Part shown: positions 27,001-35,050 of the stretch, piece by piece | Layout: every line of letters starts with the position of its first letter | How positions within the stretch are numbered: position 1 is the first letter of the stretch | DNA from: Thioclava sp. JE_KL1 | Lineage (GTDB): Bacteria; Pseudomonadota; Alphaproteobacteria; Rhodobacterales; Rhodobacteraceae | Length of the DNA: 64,000 nucleotides | Direction of reading: 5' to 3' | Assembly: GCF_009296265.1 (NCBI RefSeq) | Contig: NZ_WBJS01000006.1 | Coordinates: forward strand, 186,001 to 250,000 | The notes under the pieces: model-generated | The model's input: the letters and a program-made list of their open reading frames with translations, nothing else | Databases searched by the model: none | Told to the model about the DNA's origin: nothing | Position numbers and translations under genes: made by a program

Positions 27001-29142
27001 ATGGAGCAGATCGCATTCACCACGAGGCATGCAGCCCGCGTCGGACGGCGTGGGCTTTTGGCCGTCGGTCTTCTCGTGCTCGGGGCGTGGCCCGCACTGG
27101 CGCGCGACTGGCAGGTCTCGGATACGGCCGGGCTGGCGCGGATCGGGGGCAAACTGGAGCCGGGCGACACGGTTCTGATCGCGCCGGGCGACTATGAGGC
27201 GCTCGATCTGCGGGGGCTGACGGGGCGCGAGGATGCGCCGATCACCTTCCGCTCTGCCGATCCGCACAACCGGGCGGTGATCGCGCAGATGAACCTGCGG
27301 GAAGTCAGCCATGTCGTGATCGAGGCCGTGACCTTCGATTACCGTTACACCGAGGGCGACCGGTCCAATATCCGCCCCTTTCAGGTCTTCACCACCCGCG
27401 ATCTGACAATCCGCAATGCGCTGTTCGATGGAGACCTCGCTCCCGCCGATCCAGATCTGATCGAGCAGGGGCCGTTGCCCACCGCCTTCGGGTTGGCGGT
27501 GCGCGCCTCGACCGGGATTACGGTCGAGCGCTCCGAGTTTCGTCGCTTTTATCGCGGCGCGATCTTCACCGACTGCACCGATCTGGTTGTGGTCGCCAAC
27601 GACATCCATGACATGCGGATGGACGGGCTGAACTTCGCCCAGATCGAACGCGCAGAGATCGCAAACAACCACATTCACGAGTTTCGCCGTGCGGTCGCGT
27701 CGGGCGATCATGCCGACATGATCCAGTTCTGGACCGCAGGCACGGAACGGCCCAGCCGCGACATCGCGATCACGAACAATCTGCTCAATTCCGGCGAGGG
27801 CGGCTTCACCCAGTCGATCCTGATGCGCAACGAGCTGGTCGATCGCGGCAAGGCGGGCGCGGAGATGTTCTACCGCAATATCGAGATCAGCGGGAACGTC
27901 ATCATCAACGCCCATCTGCACGGGATCACGGTGGGCGAGGCAGAGGGCGTGAAGATCGCCAACAACACGCTCATCCATGACGTCTATTCCGAGGGCGAGA
28001 GGCGCGATCCGGTTCTCTGGATCCCGCAGATCCGCGTGGCGCGCGACGCCCGCGCCGTCGAGATCGCCCGCAATGCGGTGAGCGAGATCGCAGGCCCGGC
28101 GGGGCAGCCCGACTGGAAGCTCCGCGACAACCTGCTGATTCAGGACATCACGCCGCAGCGGGCGAGCTATTACGACCAGCTCTTCGTCGCCGCGCGCACC
28201 GGTGCGCCGCGTGAGATCATGAATTACGCCTATCTGCCGGGCGGGGCCTTGGCCGGGAGCGGGATCGGTGCGCCGATGCTCGATATCCTCGGCGGTCCGG
28301 ACGCGTTCCAGCCGGTCATGCGGTTCGCGCGCAGCGAGGGCGGCGGCACCACGCTGCAATTCGACGCGCGCGAGAGTGTGCTGCCCGAGGGGGTGGACCC
28401 TGCCGAGGTCGCCTATCGCTGGCAGATCGACGGGCAGACCAGCCTCGACGGCGCGCAGGTGCCGGTGGGCTTTCGCATGCCGGGGCGGCACAAGGTGACG
28501 CTGTCTCTGACGCTGCCCGACGGGCGGAGCGCGCAGAGCAGCGGCTATGTCATGGTTCGCGACGACCGTATCCTCAGTTATGACCCTGAGCTGGGCCGTG
28601 TGATCTCGCATGCCGGGGCGCAGCCCGAGGCGCTCGACTCGATCCCGCTCAGCCCCGGTGCGCTGGAATTCGGGTTGGGTGGCGGGGCCGTGGTGATCCC
28701 GCGCGAGATGGTCGCGCCGCTCTACGGGGCGGACCGCTTTGCGCTGCATATGAAGCTGCGCGCGGTAGGCGATTACAAATCCGCCGGAGAGCTGTTGCGC
28801 CTGCATCAGTCGCTGATCGTGCGGGTGACCGGGCGCGGCACGTTCGAGGTCGAGTTCTGGCCCGAGAGCGGGCAACGGCTGTTCCTGCGCACCAAGCGCG
28901 TGCCGATCTATGACGGCAAGTGGCACGACATCACCTTCCGCTACGCGTCCGACGATAGCCTATTCGAGGTGCTCGCGGGCGATGAGGTGATCGGCAAGGG
29001 CACCGTGTCGGGGCGGCTCAAGCCGATGGAATATTGGGGCCTCGCGCTGGGCAATCCCTTCGGCAAGGGCAGCTTCCATGGCGAGCTTGAGGCGCTTGAT
29101 CTGACCGCGAGCCGCCCGGCGGTGAGCGGGGCGATGCGCTGA
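27001..29142 (+). CDS. Secreted right-handed parallel beta-helix protein with PKD-like and LamG-like domains
   Basis: A 713-residue exported protein. The signal peptide ends at about residue 35 (LLAVGLLVLGAWPALA). Residues about 45-390 are a chondroitinase-B-like beta-helix (GDTVLIAPGDYEAL, then many IxNxxI-type coils such as IEISGNVIINAHLHGITV and VKIANNTLIHD). Residues about 440-520 form a PKD-like domain (VAYRWQIDGQ...VTLSL), and about 540-710 resemble a LamG/concanavalin fold ending ALGNPFGKGSFHGELEAL. It may be a polysaccharide lyase or epimerase acting on the exported glycan; catalytic residues cannot be fixed by eye. One-base overlap with the next gene. Confidence 0.78.
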   Translation: MEQIAFTTRHAARVGRRGLLAVGLLVLGAWPALARDWQVSDTAGLARIGGKLEPGDTVLIAPGDYEALDLRGLTGREDAPITFRSADPHNRAVIAQMNLREVSHVVIEAVTFDYRYTEGDRSNIRPFQVFTTRDLTIRNALFDGDLAPADPDLIEQGPLPTAFGLAVRASTGITVERSEFRRFYRGAIFTDCTDLVVVANDIHDMRMDGLNFAQIERAEIANNHIHEFRRAVASGDHADMIQFWTAGTERPSRDIAITNNLLNSGEGGFTQSILMRNELVDRGKAGAEMFYRNIEISGNVIINAHLHGITVGEAEGVKIANNTLIHDVYSEGERRDPVLWIPQIRVARDARAVEIARNAVSEIAGPAGQPDWKLRDNLLIQDITPQRASYYDQLFVAARTGAPREIMNYAYLPGGALAGSGIGAPMLDILGGPDAFQPVMRFARSEGGGTTLQFDARESVLPEGVDPAEVAYRWQIDGQTSLDGAQVPVGFRMPGRHKVTLSLTLPDGRSAQSSGYVMVRDDRILSYDPELGRVISHAGAQPEALDSIPLSPGALEFGLGGGAVVIPREMVAPLYGADRFALHMKLRAVGDYKSAGELLRLHQSLIVRVTGRGTFEVEFWPESGQRLFLRTKRVPIYDGKWHDITFRYASDDSLFEVLAGDEVIGKGTVSGRLKPMEYWGLALGNPFGKGSFHGELEALDLTASRPAVSGAMR

Positions 29143-30545
29143 TGCGCGCCGGGGCGATTGGCAGTGGCACGCCGCAACGTGCGCGCCCGAAAAGCCGCGC
29201 GGGCGGGCGAAATCGTATCGCAGAGACCGCCGCGCTCGCGACCGCGAAACTGCCGTGGCCGGTGCTGCTGTTCGTGCTGTCGATCCTGCTGCCCTTCAAG
29301 TTCAACCTCGGCCCGCTTGCGATCACCGGAAGCCGCCTCGTGCTGATGGCCTTCATCCTGCCCGCCTTCGCGCGGGTCTTCAGCGGGCGGGCAGGGCGGA
29401 TGCTCCCGGTCGATTGGCTGTTCCTGTTTCATGCGCTGTGGCTGTCGGTCGCGCTGGCGGTGAACAACCCGGACCGGGTGATCCAGCAGGCGGGCTCTGT
29501 CGGGCTGGAGGTTCTGGGCGGCTACCTGATCGGGCGCGCCTATATCCGCTCGCGCGAGGATTTCGCGGCGCTGGGCAAGGTGCTGATCTGGTCGGTGCTG
29601 ATCCTAACGCCCTTCTCGCTTTACGAGACGAAGACCGGCACGACGCTGATCCCGACGCTGATCGACAAGCTGCCGGGGATGGGCACGATCACTTACAACT
29701 ATCAAGACCCGCGCCTGGGGCTGGAGCGGGTGCAAGGCCCCTTCGCGCATCCGATCCATTTCGGGCTCTATTGCTCGGTCGTTTTCGCCTTCGCCTTCGT
29801 GGCCTTCGACGGGATCAAGTCGCTCGGCTGGCGGGTGGTGGCGAGCGGGCTGATCCTGCTCAACGGCTTTCTTGCGCTCTCCTCGGGGGCGCTTCTCTCG
29901 CTGCTGCTGCAGCTGGGGCTGATCGGCTGGTACATCACGTTCGTGCGGATCGAATGGCGCTGGTGGCTGCTGACGGGGCTGTTTGCCTTCGCCTATGTCA
30001 CGGTCGACCTGCTGTCGAACCGCTCGCCGATCATGGTGTTTCTCAGCTACGCGACCTTCTCGGCCCATACCGCCTATTGGCGCACGATCATCTTCGACTG
30101 GGGGCTGAAGAATGTCTGGGCCAACCCGATCTTCGGCATTGGCCTGAATGACTGGGTGCGGCCGTGGTATATGTATTCCGGCTCGATGGATAATTTCTGG
30201 CTGGTGATGGCGGTGCGCTATGGTATCCCGGGCTTCCTGCTGGTCACGAGCGGCTATGTCTGGGGGCTGTTCAAGGTTATGTTCCGCGATTTCGGCGGCG
30301 ATACGCGGATGCAGAACTTCCGCCGCTCCTGGGTGTTCACCTTCGCGGGGATGACCTTCACGCTTTGCACCGTCTATGTCTGGGAGTCGATCTACGCCTT
30401 CACTTTCTTCCTGTTCGGCGCGGGCATGTGGATGCTGACCGAGGCGGTGAAAGAGGGGGGAGAAGGCTCCGACGGTGACGCTGTGCTTGAGACGCGCGGC
30501 ACCAGCTACACGCGGTTCGCGCAGACGCATCGGCGGCGCGATTAG
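29142..30545 (+). CDS. O-antigen polymerase/ligase-like membrane protein (Wzy/WaaL type)
   Basis: A 467-residue protein with about ten membrane helices, beginning with hydrophobic stretches at about residues 37-55 and 62-80, and a large loop in the region of residues about 165-215 (GTITYNYQDPRLGLERVQGPFAHPIHFG holds the conserved Arg/His of the family). The C-terminal 40 residues are polar. It would polymerise or ligate glycan repeats at the periplasmic face. The start overlaps the beta-helix stop by one base (TGATG), and the 3' end overlaps the convergent glycosyltransferase by four bases. Confidence 0.82.
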   Translation: MRAGAIGSGTPQRARPKSRAGGRNRIAETAALATAKLPWPVLLFVLSILLPFKFNLGPLAITGSRLVLMAFILPAFARVFSGRAGRMLPVDWLFLFHALWLSVALAVNNPDRVIQQAGSVGLEVLGGYLIGRAYIRSREDFAALGKVLIWSVLILTPFSLYETKTGTTLIPTLIDKLPGMGTITYNYQDPRLGLERVQGPFAHPIHFGLYCSVVFAFAFVAFDGIKSLGWRVVASGLILLNGFLALSSGALLSLLLQLGLIGWYITFVRIEWRWWLLTGLFAFAYVTVDLLSNRSPIMVFLSYATFSAHTAYWRTIIFDWGLKNVWANPIFGIGLNDWVRPWYMYSGSMDNFWLVMAVRYGIPGFLLVTSGYVWGLFKVMFRDFGGDTRMQNFRRSWVFTFAGMTFTLCTVYVWESIYAFTFFLFGAGMWMLTEAVKEGGEGSDGDAVLETRGTSYTRFAQTHRRRD

Positions 30546-31525
30546 CGCCCGATCTTCGCGCGGGCGTCGGGGCTGAGCGCGGCCAGGACTTGCTTGGGCG
30601 GGGCCATCCCGAAGAAGCCCCGCAAGAGCGCTGCGGCTTCCGTCCCATGTCCCTGCACACGAAGTTGCGCGGCTTTCGCCAGCGACCACGCCGCGCCGCC
30701 GATCAACCCGGCGGGGAAATGGCGGCGCAGGAACATCGCCCGCGCGCGATGCTTGAAGTACTGCGAGAAAGGCGAGGCGACCGAGCCCATCCGCTGCGAA
30801 CCGATTGCCGTGCCCGCGACGTGATGGGCGACGGCGCCTTCGCAATAGGAGATCGGCAGGTCGCCCCTGCGCAGCGCCCAGTCGACCTCTTCGTAGTAAA
30901 GGAAATAATCTTCCGTCATCGGCCCCGCGTGCTCGAGATGGGCGCGCGTCGCGACGAGGCTCGCGCCGGTGACGAAGTCGATCCGGGACGGGTCCGGGGC
31001 AGGGCTGTCGGCGGGGGCGAACTGGTTGAGGTTATGGGTGATCCCGGTGCGCCGGTCGATCACCCCGCCGTCGATCTGGATCGTGCCCGGATCATCGCCA
31101 TAGACCACCCGATGCGCGATCATCGCGGCACCTCGCGGTCTAGTATCATGCGAGGCGAGAAGGGCAGGCGTCTCGGGCGGCACCACGCAATCGGGGTTGA
31201 GTAGCCAGAACCGGTCGAGCGCGGGATTGGCCGCCAGCCGCGCGAGCCCCAGATTGACGCCCGCAGCAAACCCGCCATTGCTCCCCGCCTCGATCAGCGC
31301 GATGCCGTCCTGACCCGCCTCCGCAGCTCCCATCAGATCGGGGACGGCTGCGCGGATCACCTCGACCGTGTCATCGCGCGAGGCATTGTCGACGACCACC
31401 ACATGCAACGCCACGCCGGTCGCTGCCCGCAGCGAGGCGAGGCAGGCCGCGATTACGTCCGAGGATCGATAGGTGACAATGACGACACCCAGAGCGGGAT
31501 CGGTGGCGAGATGCGGCTCGGCCAT
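30542..31525 (-). CDS. Glycosyltransferase family 2 (rhamnosyltransferase-like)
   Basis: A 327-residue GT-A enzyme with LGVVIVTYRSSDVI (residues 12-25), VVVDNASRDDTV, the NGGFAAGVNLGL motif typical of rhamnosyl-type GT2 proteins, LLNPDCVVPP as DXD equivalent, and YYEEVDWALRR. It belongs functionally to the sugar cluster but is encoded with ilvIH: its ATG lies 11 bases after the ilvH stop, so it may be read through from the attenuated ilv promoter. Confidence 0.9.
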   Translation of the reverse strand: MAEPHLATDPALGVVIVTYRSSDVIAACLASLRAATGVALHVVVVDNASRDDTVEVIRAAVPDLMGAAEAGQDGIALIEAGSNGGFAAGVNLGLARLAANPALDRFWLLNPDCVVPPETPALLASHDTRPRGAAMIAHRVVYGDDPGTIQIDGGVIDRRTGITHNLNQFAPADSPAPDPSRIDFVTGASLVATRAHLEHAGPMTEDYFLYYEEVDWALRRGDLPISYCEGAVAHHVAGTAIGSQRMGSVASPFSQYFKHRARAMFLRRHFPAGLIGGAAWSLAKAAQLRVQGHGTEAAALLRGFFGMAPPKQVLAALSPDARAKIGR

Positions 31526-31536
31526 GTCGCTCGGGC

Positions 31537-32097
31537 TCAGGCCCCGCGCGAGAGGGCTGCGACCCCGGTACGGGCCACTTCGGCCAGACCCAGCGGGCGC
31601 ATCAGATCGGCGAAAGCGTCGATCTTCTCGGGCGTGCCGGTGATCTCGAAGACAAAGCTCTCCAGCGTCGAGTCGACCACATTGGCGCGGAAGATCTCTG
31701 CCAGACGCAGCGCCTCGATGCGCTTGTCGCCGGTGCCTGCGACCTTGATCAGCGCCAGTTCGCGCTCGACCGGGTAGCCCTCGACGGTGAGGTCCTTCAC
31801 CTCGTGGACCGGCACGATCCGGCCCAGCTGCGCCTTGATCTGGTCGATCACGTTCTCGGTGCCGCGGGTGACGACGGTGATCCGGCTGCGATGGCCCTTA
31901 TGGTCCACCTCGGCCACGGTCAGGCTGTCGATGTTGTAGCCGCGGCCCGAGAAGAGCCCGATCACACGGGCCAGAACGCCCGCCTCGTTGTCGACGATCA
32001 CGGCGAGCGTATGGCTGCGCTCGATCTGGTCGTGGCTGTCGCGCAGGTCGTAAGCGGAATGGCTCGAGGAGCCTTTCTTGATTTTCAGAGCGGCCAT
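31537..32097 (-). CDS. ilvH: Acetolactate synthase small (regulatory) subunit IlvH
   Basis: Confers valine feedback inhibition and full activity on IlvI. The 186-residue protein has an N-terminal ACT domain (HTLAVIVDNEAGVLARVIGL, residues about 29-48, GYNIDSLTVAEVD) and the C-terminal ALS_ss_C domain (VARTGVAALSRG). The start MAALKIKKGSSS is preceded by AGGAGAGAGG. It is separated from ilvI by 86 bases that contain a REP-like hairpin, which may lower its expression relative to ilvI. Confidence 0.96.
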   Translation of the reverse strand: MAALKIKKGSSSHSAYDLRDSHDQIERSHTLAVIVDNEAGVLARVIGLFSGRGYNIDSLTVAEVDHKGHRSRITVVTRGTENVIDQIKAQLGRIVPVHEVKDLTVEGYPVERELALIKVAGTGDKRIEALRLAEIFRANVVDSTLESFVFEITGTPEKIDAFADLMRPLGLAEVARTGVAALSRGA

Positions 32098-32135
32098 TGC
32101 CTCTCTCCTTTTCCTAGTTCGGACCCGATTTTCGG

Positions 32136-32178
32136 CTTGGTCCAAATATCCCGGGGGGCCGGGGGCAGCGCCCCCGGC
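32136..32178. repeat. REP-like extragenic element with hairpin between ilvI and ilvH (copy 2)
   Basis: TCCAAATATCCC followed by GGGGGC-AGC-GCCCCC (32161-32175). The CAAATATCCC core is the complement of the GGGATATTTG core of copies near 9942 and 46021. The strong hairpin inside the operon could stabilise the upstream ilvI mRNA. Confidence 0.55.
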
Positions 32179-32183
32179 GTCGC

Positions 32184-33929
32184 TCACACCAGCGCCGCGC
32201 CTTCCTTGAAGACATCGGCATCGGCCGCCAGCAGCATCTCGTTATGCGGCTTGCCGGACGGGATCATCGGGAAGCAGTTCTCGTGCTTCTCCACGAGGCA
32301 GTCGAACAGCACCGGGCCGTCATGCTTGATCATCTCCATGATCGCATCGTCGAGATCGGCGGGGTCGGAGACCTGCATCCCCTTCCAGCCGAAGCTCTCG
32401 GCGAGCTTCACGAAATCGGGCAGGCTTTCGGACCAGCTATGCGAGTAGCGCTCGCCATGCAGCAGTTCCTGCCACTGACGGACCATGCCCAGACGCTCGT
32501 TATTGAGGATGAACTGCTTCACCGGCACGCGGAACTGGGTCGCGGTGCCCATCTCCTGCATGTTCATCAGCCAGCTCGCCTCGCCCGCCACGTTGATCAC
32601 GAGGCTCTCGGGATGGGCGATCTGCACGCCGATGGACGCCGGGAAGCCATAGCCCATCGTGCCCAGACCCCCGGAGGTCATCCAGCGGTTCGGATCCTCA
32701 AACCCGAGGAACTGCGCCGCCCACATCTGGTGCTGGCCCACCTCGGTCGTGATGTAGCGATCCATGCCCTTGGTCAGCTCTTCGAGACGCTGCAGCGCAT
32801 ATTGCGGTTTGATCGTCTTTTCCGAGTTGGTGTAGGCGAGGCAGTTCACCTTCTTCCACTCGTCGATCTTCTTCCACCACTTCTCGATCGCGGGCTTGTT
32901 CACCTTGCGCCCGCGCGACTTCCAGACCTTGAGCACGTCTTCGAGCACATGGCCGATATCGCCGAGGATCGGCAGGTCGACGGCGATGATCTTGTTGATC
33001 GAGGAGGCGTCGATATCGACATGCACCTTGGTCGATTTCGGCGAGAAATCCGCCACGCGGCCGGTGATCCGGTCGTCGAAGCGCGCGCCGAGGTTGATCA
33101 TCAGGTCGCAGCCATGCATCGCGAGGTTGGCTTCATAGAGACCGTGCATCCCGAGCATGCCGAGCCAATTCTTGCCCGAGGCGGGGTAGGCGCCCAGACC
33201 CATCAGGGTCGATGTGATCGGGAAGCCGGTCGCATCGACCAGTTCGCGCATCAGCTGGCTCGCGGCGGGGCCCGAGTTGATCACGCCGCCGCCGGTATAG
33301 AAAACCGGCTTTTCGGCGGTCTCGATCAGCTCGACCAACTTGGTGATCGCGTCCAGATCGCCTTTCACCTGCGGCTGGTAATGGTCGACCCGCGCCGCTT
33401 TCGGCTCGGTATAGGTGGCCACCGCGAATTGCACATCCTTGGGCATGTCGATCAGCACCGGGCCGGGGCGGCCCGAGGTCGCCACGTGGAAAGCCTGATG
33501 GATCGTCTCGGAGAGTTTCGCGGGATCCTTCACCAGCCAGTTATGCTTGGTGCAGGGGCGGGTGATGCCCACCGTGTCGGCCTCCTGGAAACCGTCGGTG
33601 CCCACGAGGAAGGTCGGCACCTGACCCGACAGCACGATCAGCGGGATCGAGTCCATCAACGCGTCGGTCAGCCCGGTCACCGCATTGGTCGCGCCCGGAC
33701 CCGAGGTCACCAGCGCCACGCCCGGCTTGCCGGTCGAGCGCGCATAGCCTTCGGCCATGTGGATCGCGGCCTGCTCGTGGCGGACTAGGATGTGACGGAT
33801 GTCGTTCTGCTGGAAAATTTCGTCATAGATCGGAAGGACCGCGCCGCCCGGATAGCCGAAAATTACCTCGACCCCGTGATCCTTCAGCGCCTGAACCACC
33901 ATCTTCGCGCCGGTCATCTGCCGTGCCAT
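32184..33929 (-). CDS. ilvI: Acetolactate synthase large (catalytic) subunit IlvI
   Basis: Thiamine-diphosphate and FAD enzyme making acetolactate/acetohydroxybutyrate for valine, leucine and isoleucine. The 581-residue chain has the catalytic Glu52 in RHEQAAIHMAEGYA, TSGPGATNAVTGL, and the C-terminal ThDP motif, which here reads GEAS...LNNERLGM; most family members have Asp in place of that Glu. The start MARQMTGAKMVVQ is supported by GGAGTGAGC upstream; a Met 13 residues earlier is in frame but lacks homology. It is controlled by the attenuator upstream. Confidence 0.97.
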   Translation of the reverse strand: MARQMTGAKMVVQALKDHGVEVIFGYPGGAVLPIYDEIFQQNDIRHILVRHEQAAIHMAEGYARSTGKPGVALVTSGPGATNAVTGLTDALMDSIPLIVLSGQVPTFLVGTDGFQEADTVGITRPCTKHNWLVKDPAKLSETIHQAFHVATSGRPGPVLIDMPKDVQFAVATYTEPKAARVDHYQPQVKGDLDAITKLVELIETAEKPVFYTGGGVINSGPAASQLMRELVDATGFPITSTLMGLGAYPASGKNWLGMLGMHGLYEANLAMHGCDLMINLGARFDDRITGRVADFSPKSTKVHVDIDASSINKIIAVDLPILGDIGHVLEDVLKVWKSRGRKVNKPAIEKWWKKIDEWKKVNCLAYTNSEKTIKPQYALQRLEELTKGMDRYITTEVGQHQMWAAQFLGFEDPNRWMTSGGLGTMGYGFPASIGVQIAHPESLVINVAGEASWLMNMQEMGTATQFRVPVKQFILNNERLGMVRQWQELLHGERYSHSWSESLPDFVKLAESFGWKGMQVSDPADLDDAIMEMIKHDGPVLFDCLVEKHENCFPMIPSGKPHNEMLLAADADVFKEGAALV

Positions 33930-33995
33930 ATGCTCACTCCATCCTTGCGCGAGGGCCACGCCGCCCACCGCTACCTGTCAAGCATCCACCTGTCC

Positions 33996-34026
33996 AAGAA
34001 AAAGCCCCCGGCTTTGAGGCGGGGGC
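33996..34026 (-). terminator. ilv attenuator terminator
   Basis: On the minus strand GCCCCCG (34026-34020) pairs with CGGGGGC (34010-34004) around a nine-base loop, followed directly by TTTTTCTTGG. This is a strong intrinsic terminator placed 26 bases after the leader peptide stop and about 70 bases before the ilvI start. Confidence 0.88.
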
Positions 34027-34068
34027 GCATGGGAACCTTCATGGTTGTACCGTTACCGGCCCATGCGC
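34025..34068 (-). promoter_or_regulatory. ilv antiterminator pairing
   Basis: GCGCATGGG (34068-34060), inside the last codons of the leader peptide, is perfectly complementary to CCCATGCGC (34033-34025), nine pairs. The second arm shares two bases with the terminator stem. A ribosome that reaches the leader stop codon masks the first arm and lets the terminator form; a ribosome stalled at the Leu/Val codons leaves it free. Confidence 0.7.
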
Positions 34069-34103
34069 TTGGCTCCTACGACGACAAGAAGAATCGCATC
34101 CAT
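34053..34103 (-). CDS. ilv operon leader peptide
   Basis: A 16-codon open frame, MDAILLVVVGAKRMGR, rich in the three amino acids made by the operon: Ile, two Leu and three Val in a row. AAAGGGA lies about five bases upstream. It stands between a sigma-70-type promoter and a terminator in front of ilvIH, the classic layout of ribosome-mediated attenuation, so the assignment rests on context and codon content rather than homology. It is too short for ordinary gene finding. Confidence 0.88.
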   Translation of the reverse strand: MDAILLVVVGAKRMGR

Positions 34104-34133
34104 TGCGGATCCCTTTCGGACTGCTTTGCGCGG

Positions 34134-34162
34134 ACATTAGGATCGGGCGTTGGGGGCGTCAA
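34134..34162 (-). promoter_or_regulatory. ilvIH promoter
   Basis: On the minus strand TTGACG (34162-34157) and TAATGT (34139-34134) are separated by 17 bases, a good sigma-70 match in an alphaproteobacterium. Transcription would start about 25 bases before the leader peptide ATG. Confidence 0.75.
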
Positions 34163-34359
34163 TGCCCAAACGCTGAATAAAATGTCGCGGGCGGCGGAAT
34201 TTCCTTCCCGATTATTGCGCGCCGCGACCTGCGAGTCGCAACTTTGAGAAACCGGAAGAGGCGATCGAGGCGACTGCCGCAAGGGAAGTCGCGGGAAGTT
34301 GATCATATTGACGCTTGGTCAGCCTCCAGAACGGCACCAGAGACCGCGTTTTCTGCCCG

Positions 34360-34384
34360 ATCTGGTCAAGTGAACAGACCAGAT
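34360..34384. promoter_or_regulatory. Operator-like palindrome upstream of the TRAP QM genes, with promoter
   Basis: ATCTGGTC-N9-GACCAGAT is a perfect eight-base inverted repeat. A promoter-like TTGACC (34399-34404), 17-base gap, CAATCA (34422-34427) lies 14 bases downstream. The inner part GGTCAAGT-N5-GACC recurs upstream of the first binding-protein gene at 38589-38607, pointing to a common GntR-type regulator not seen in the window. Confidence 0.55.
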
Positions 34385-34477
34385 GGAGCCTTAATTGCTT
34401 GACCTTTCTCCCCCACTCGGCCAATCACGGGCAAAGCCTCGCGCAGGCTTTCGGGACAAATTTAGGGAGGAAGTGAG

Positions 34478-35050
34478 ATGGGCGCTTTGCTGGCCCTTTC
34501 ACGCGCGATCGACCGGATAAACGAGACCATCGGCAAGGCGGTGTCGTGGCTTATTCTGGTGTCGGTCCTCGTGAGTGCGACCAACGCCATTGTACGCAAA
34601 GCCTTCGACATGTCGTCGAACGCTTGGCTGGAATTGCAATGGTATCTTTTCGGCGCGGCGTTTCTGGGCGCTGCCGCTTACACGCTCAAGCAAAACGAGC
34701 ATATCCGCATCGACATCGTCTACGGTGCCTTCTCGCGGAAAGTGCAGCATTGGATCGATCTGCTCGGGCATATCTTCTTCCTGATGCCGTTCGTCTTGCT
34801 GATGCTGTTCAAGCTGACGCCCTTCGTGATGATCTCGATCCGCTCGGGCGAGATGTCGACGAATTCGGGCGGTCTGATCCTGTGGCCGGCCAAGATTCTG
34901 CTGTTGATCGGCTTCTGGCAGCTGTTCTTCCAAGGCGTGTCCGAGATCATCAAGAAGATCGGCGTGATGCGTGGGTTGATCGAGGATCCCCATGCCGACA
35001 GCGCGGGCCATCACGGCCATGATCCCATCGCCGAAGAGGAGGGTCTGTAA
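34478..35050 (+). CDS. TRAP transporter small membrane subunit (DctQ/TakQ-like)
   Basis: A 190-residue inner-membrane protein with four hydrophobic helices (about residues 20-40, 55-72, 95-118 and 136-158), the DctQ pattern. It supports the large subunit in a periplasmic-binding-protein-dependent sodium-driven importer. The C-terminus is polar and rich in His, Asp and Glu (HADSAGHHGHDP). ATG 34478 has AGGGAGGAAG upstream. Stop and next start share a base (TAATG). Substrate is inferred from the TakP-like partners: 2-oxo or hydroxy acids. Confidence 0.88.
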   Translation: MGALLALSRAIDRINETIGKAVSWLILVSVLVSATNAIVRKAFDMSSNAWLELQWYLFGAAFLGAAAYTLKQNEHIRIDIVYGAFSRKVQHWIDLLGHIFFLMPFVLLMLFKLTPFVMISIRSGEMSTNSGGLILWPAKILLLIGFWQLFFQGVSEIIKKIGVMRGLIEDPHADSAGHHGHDPIAEEEGL

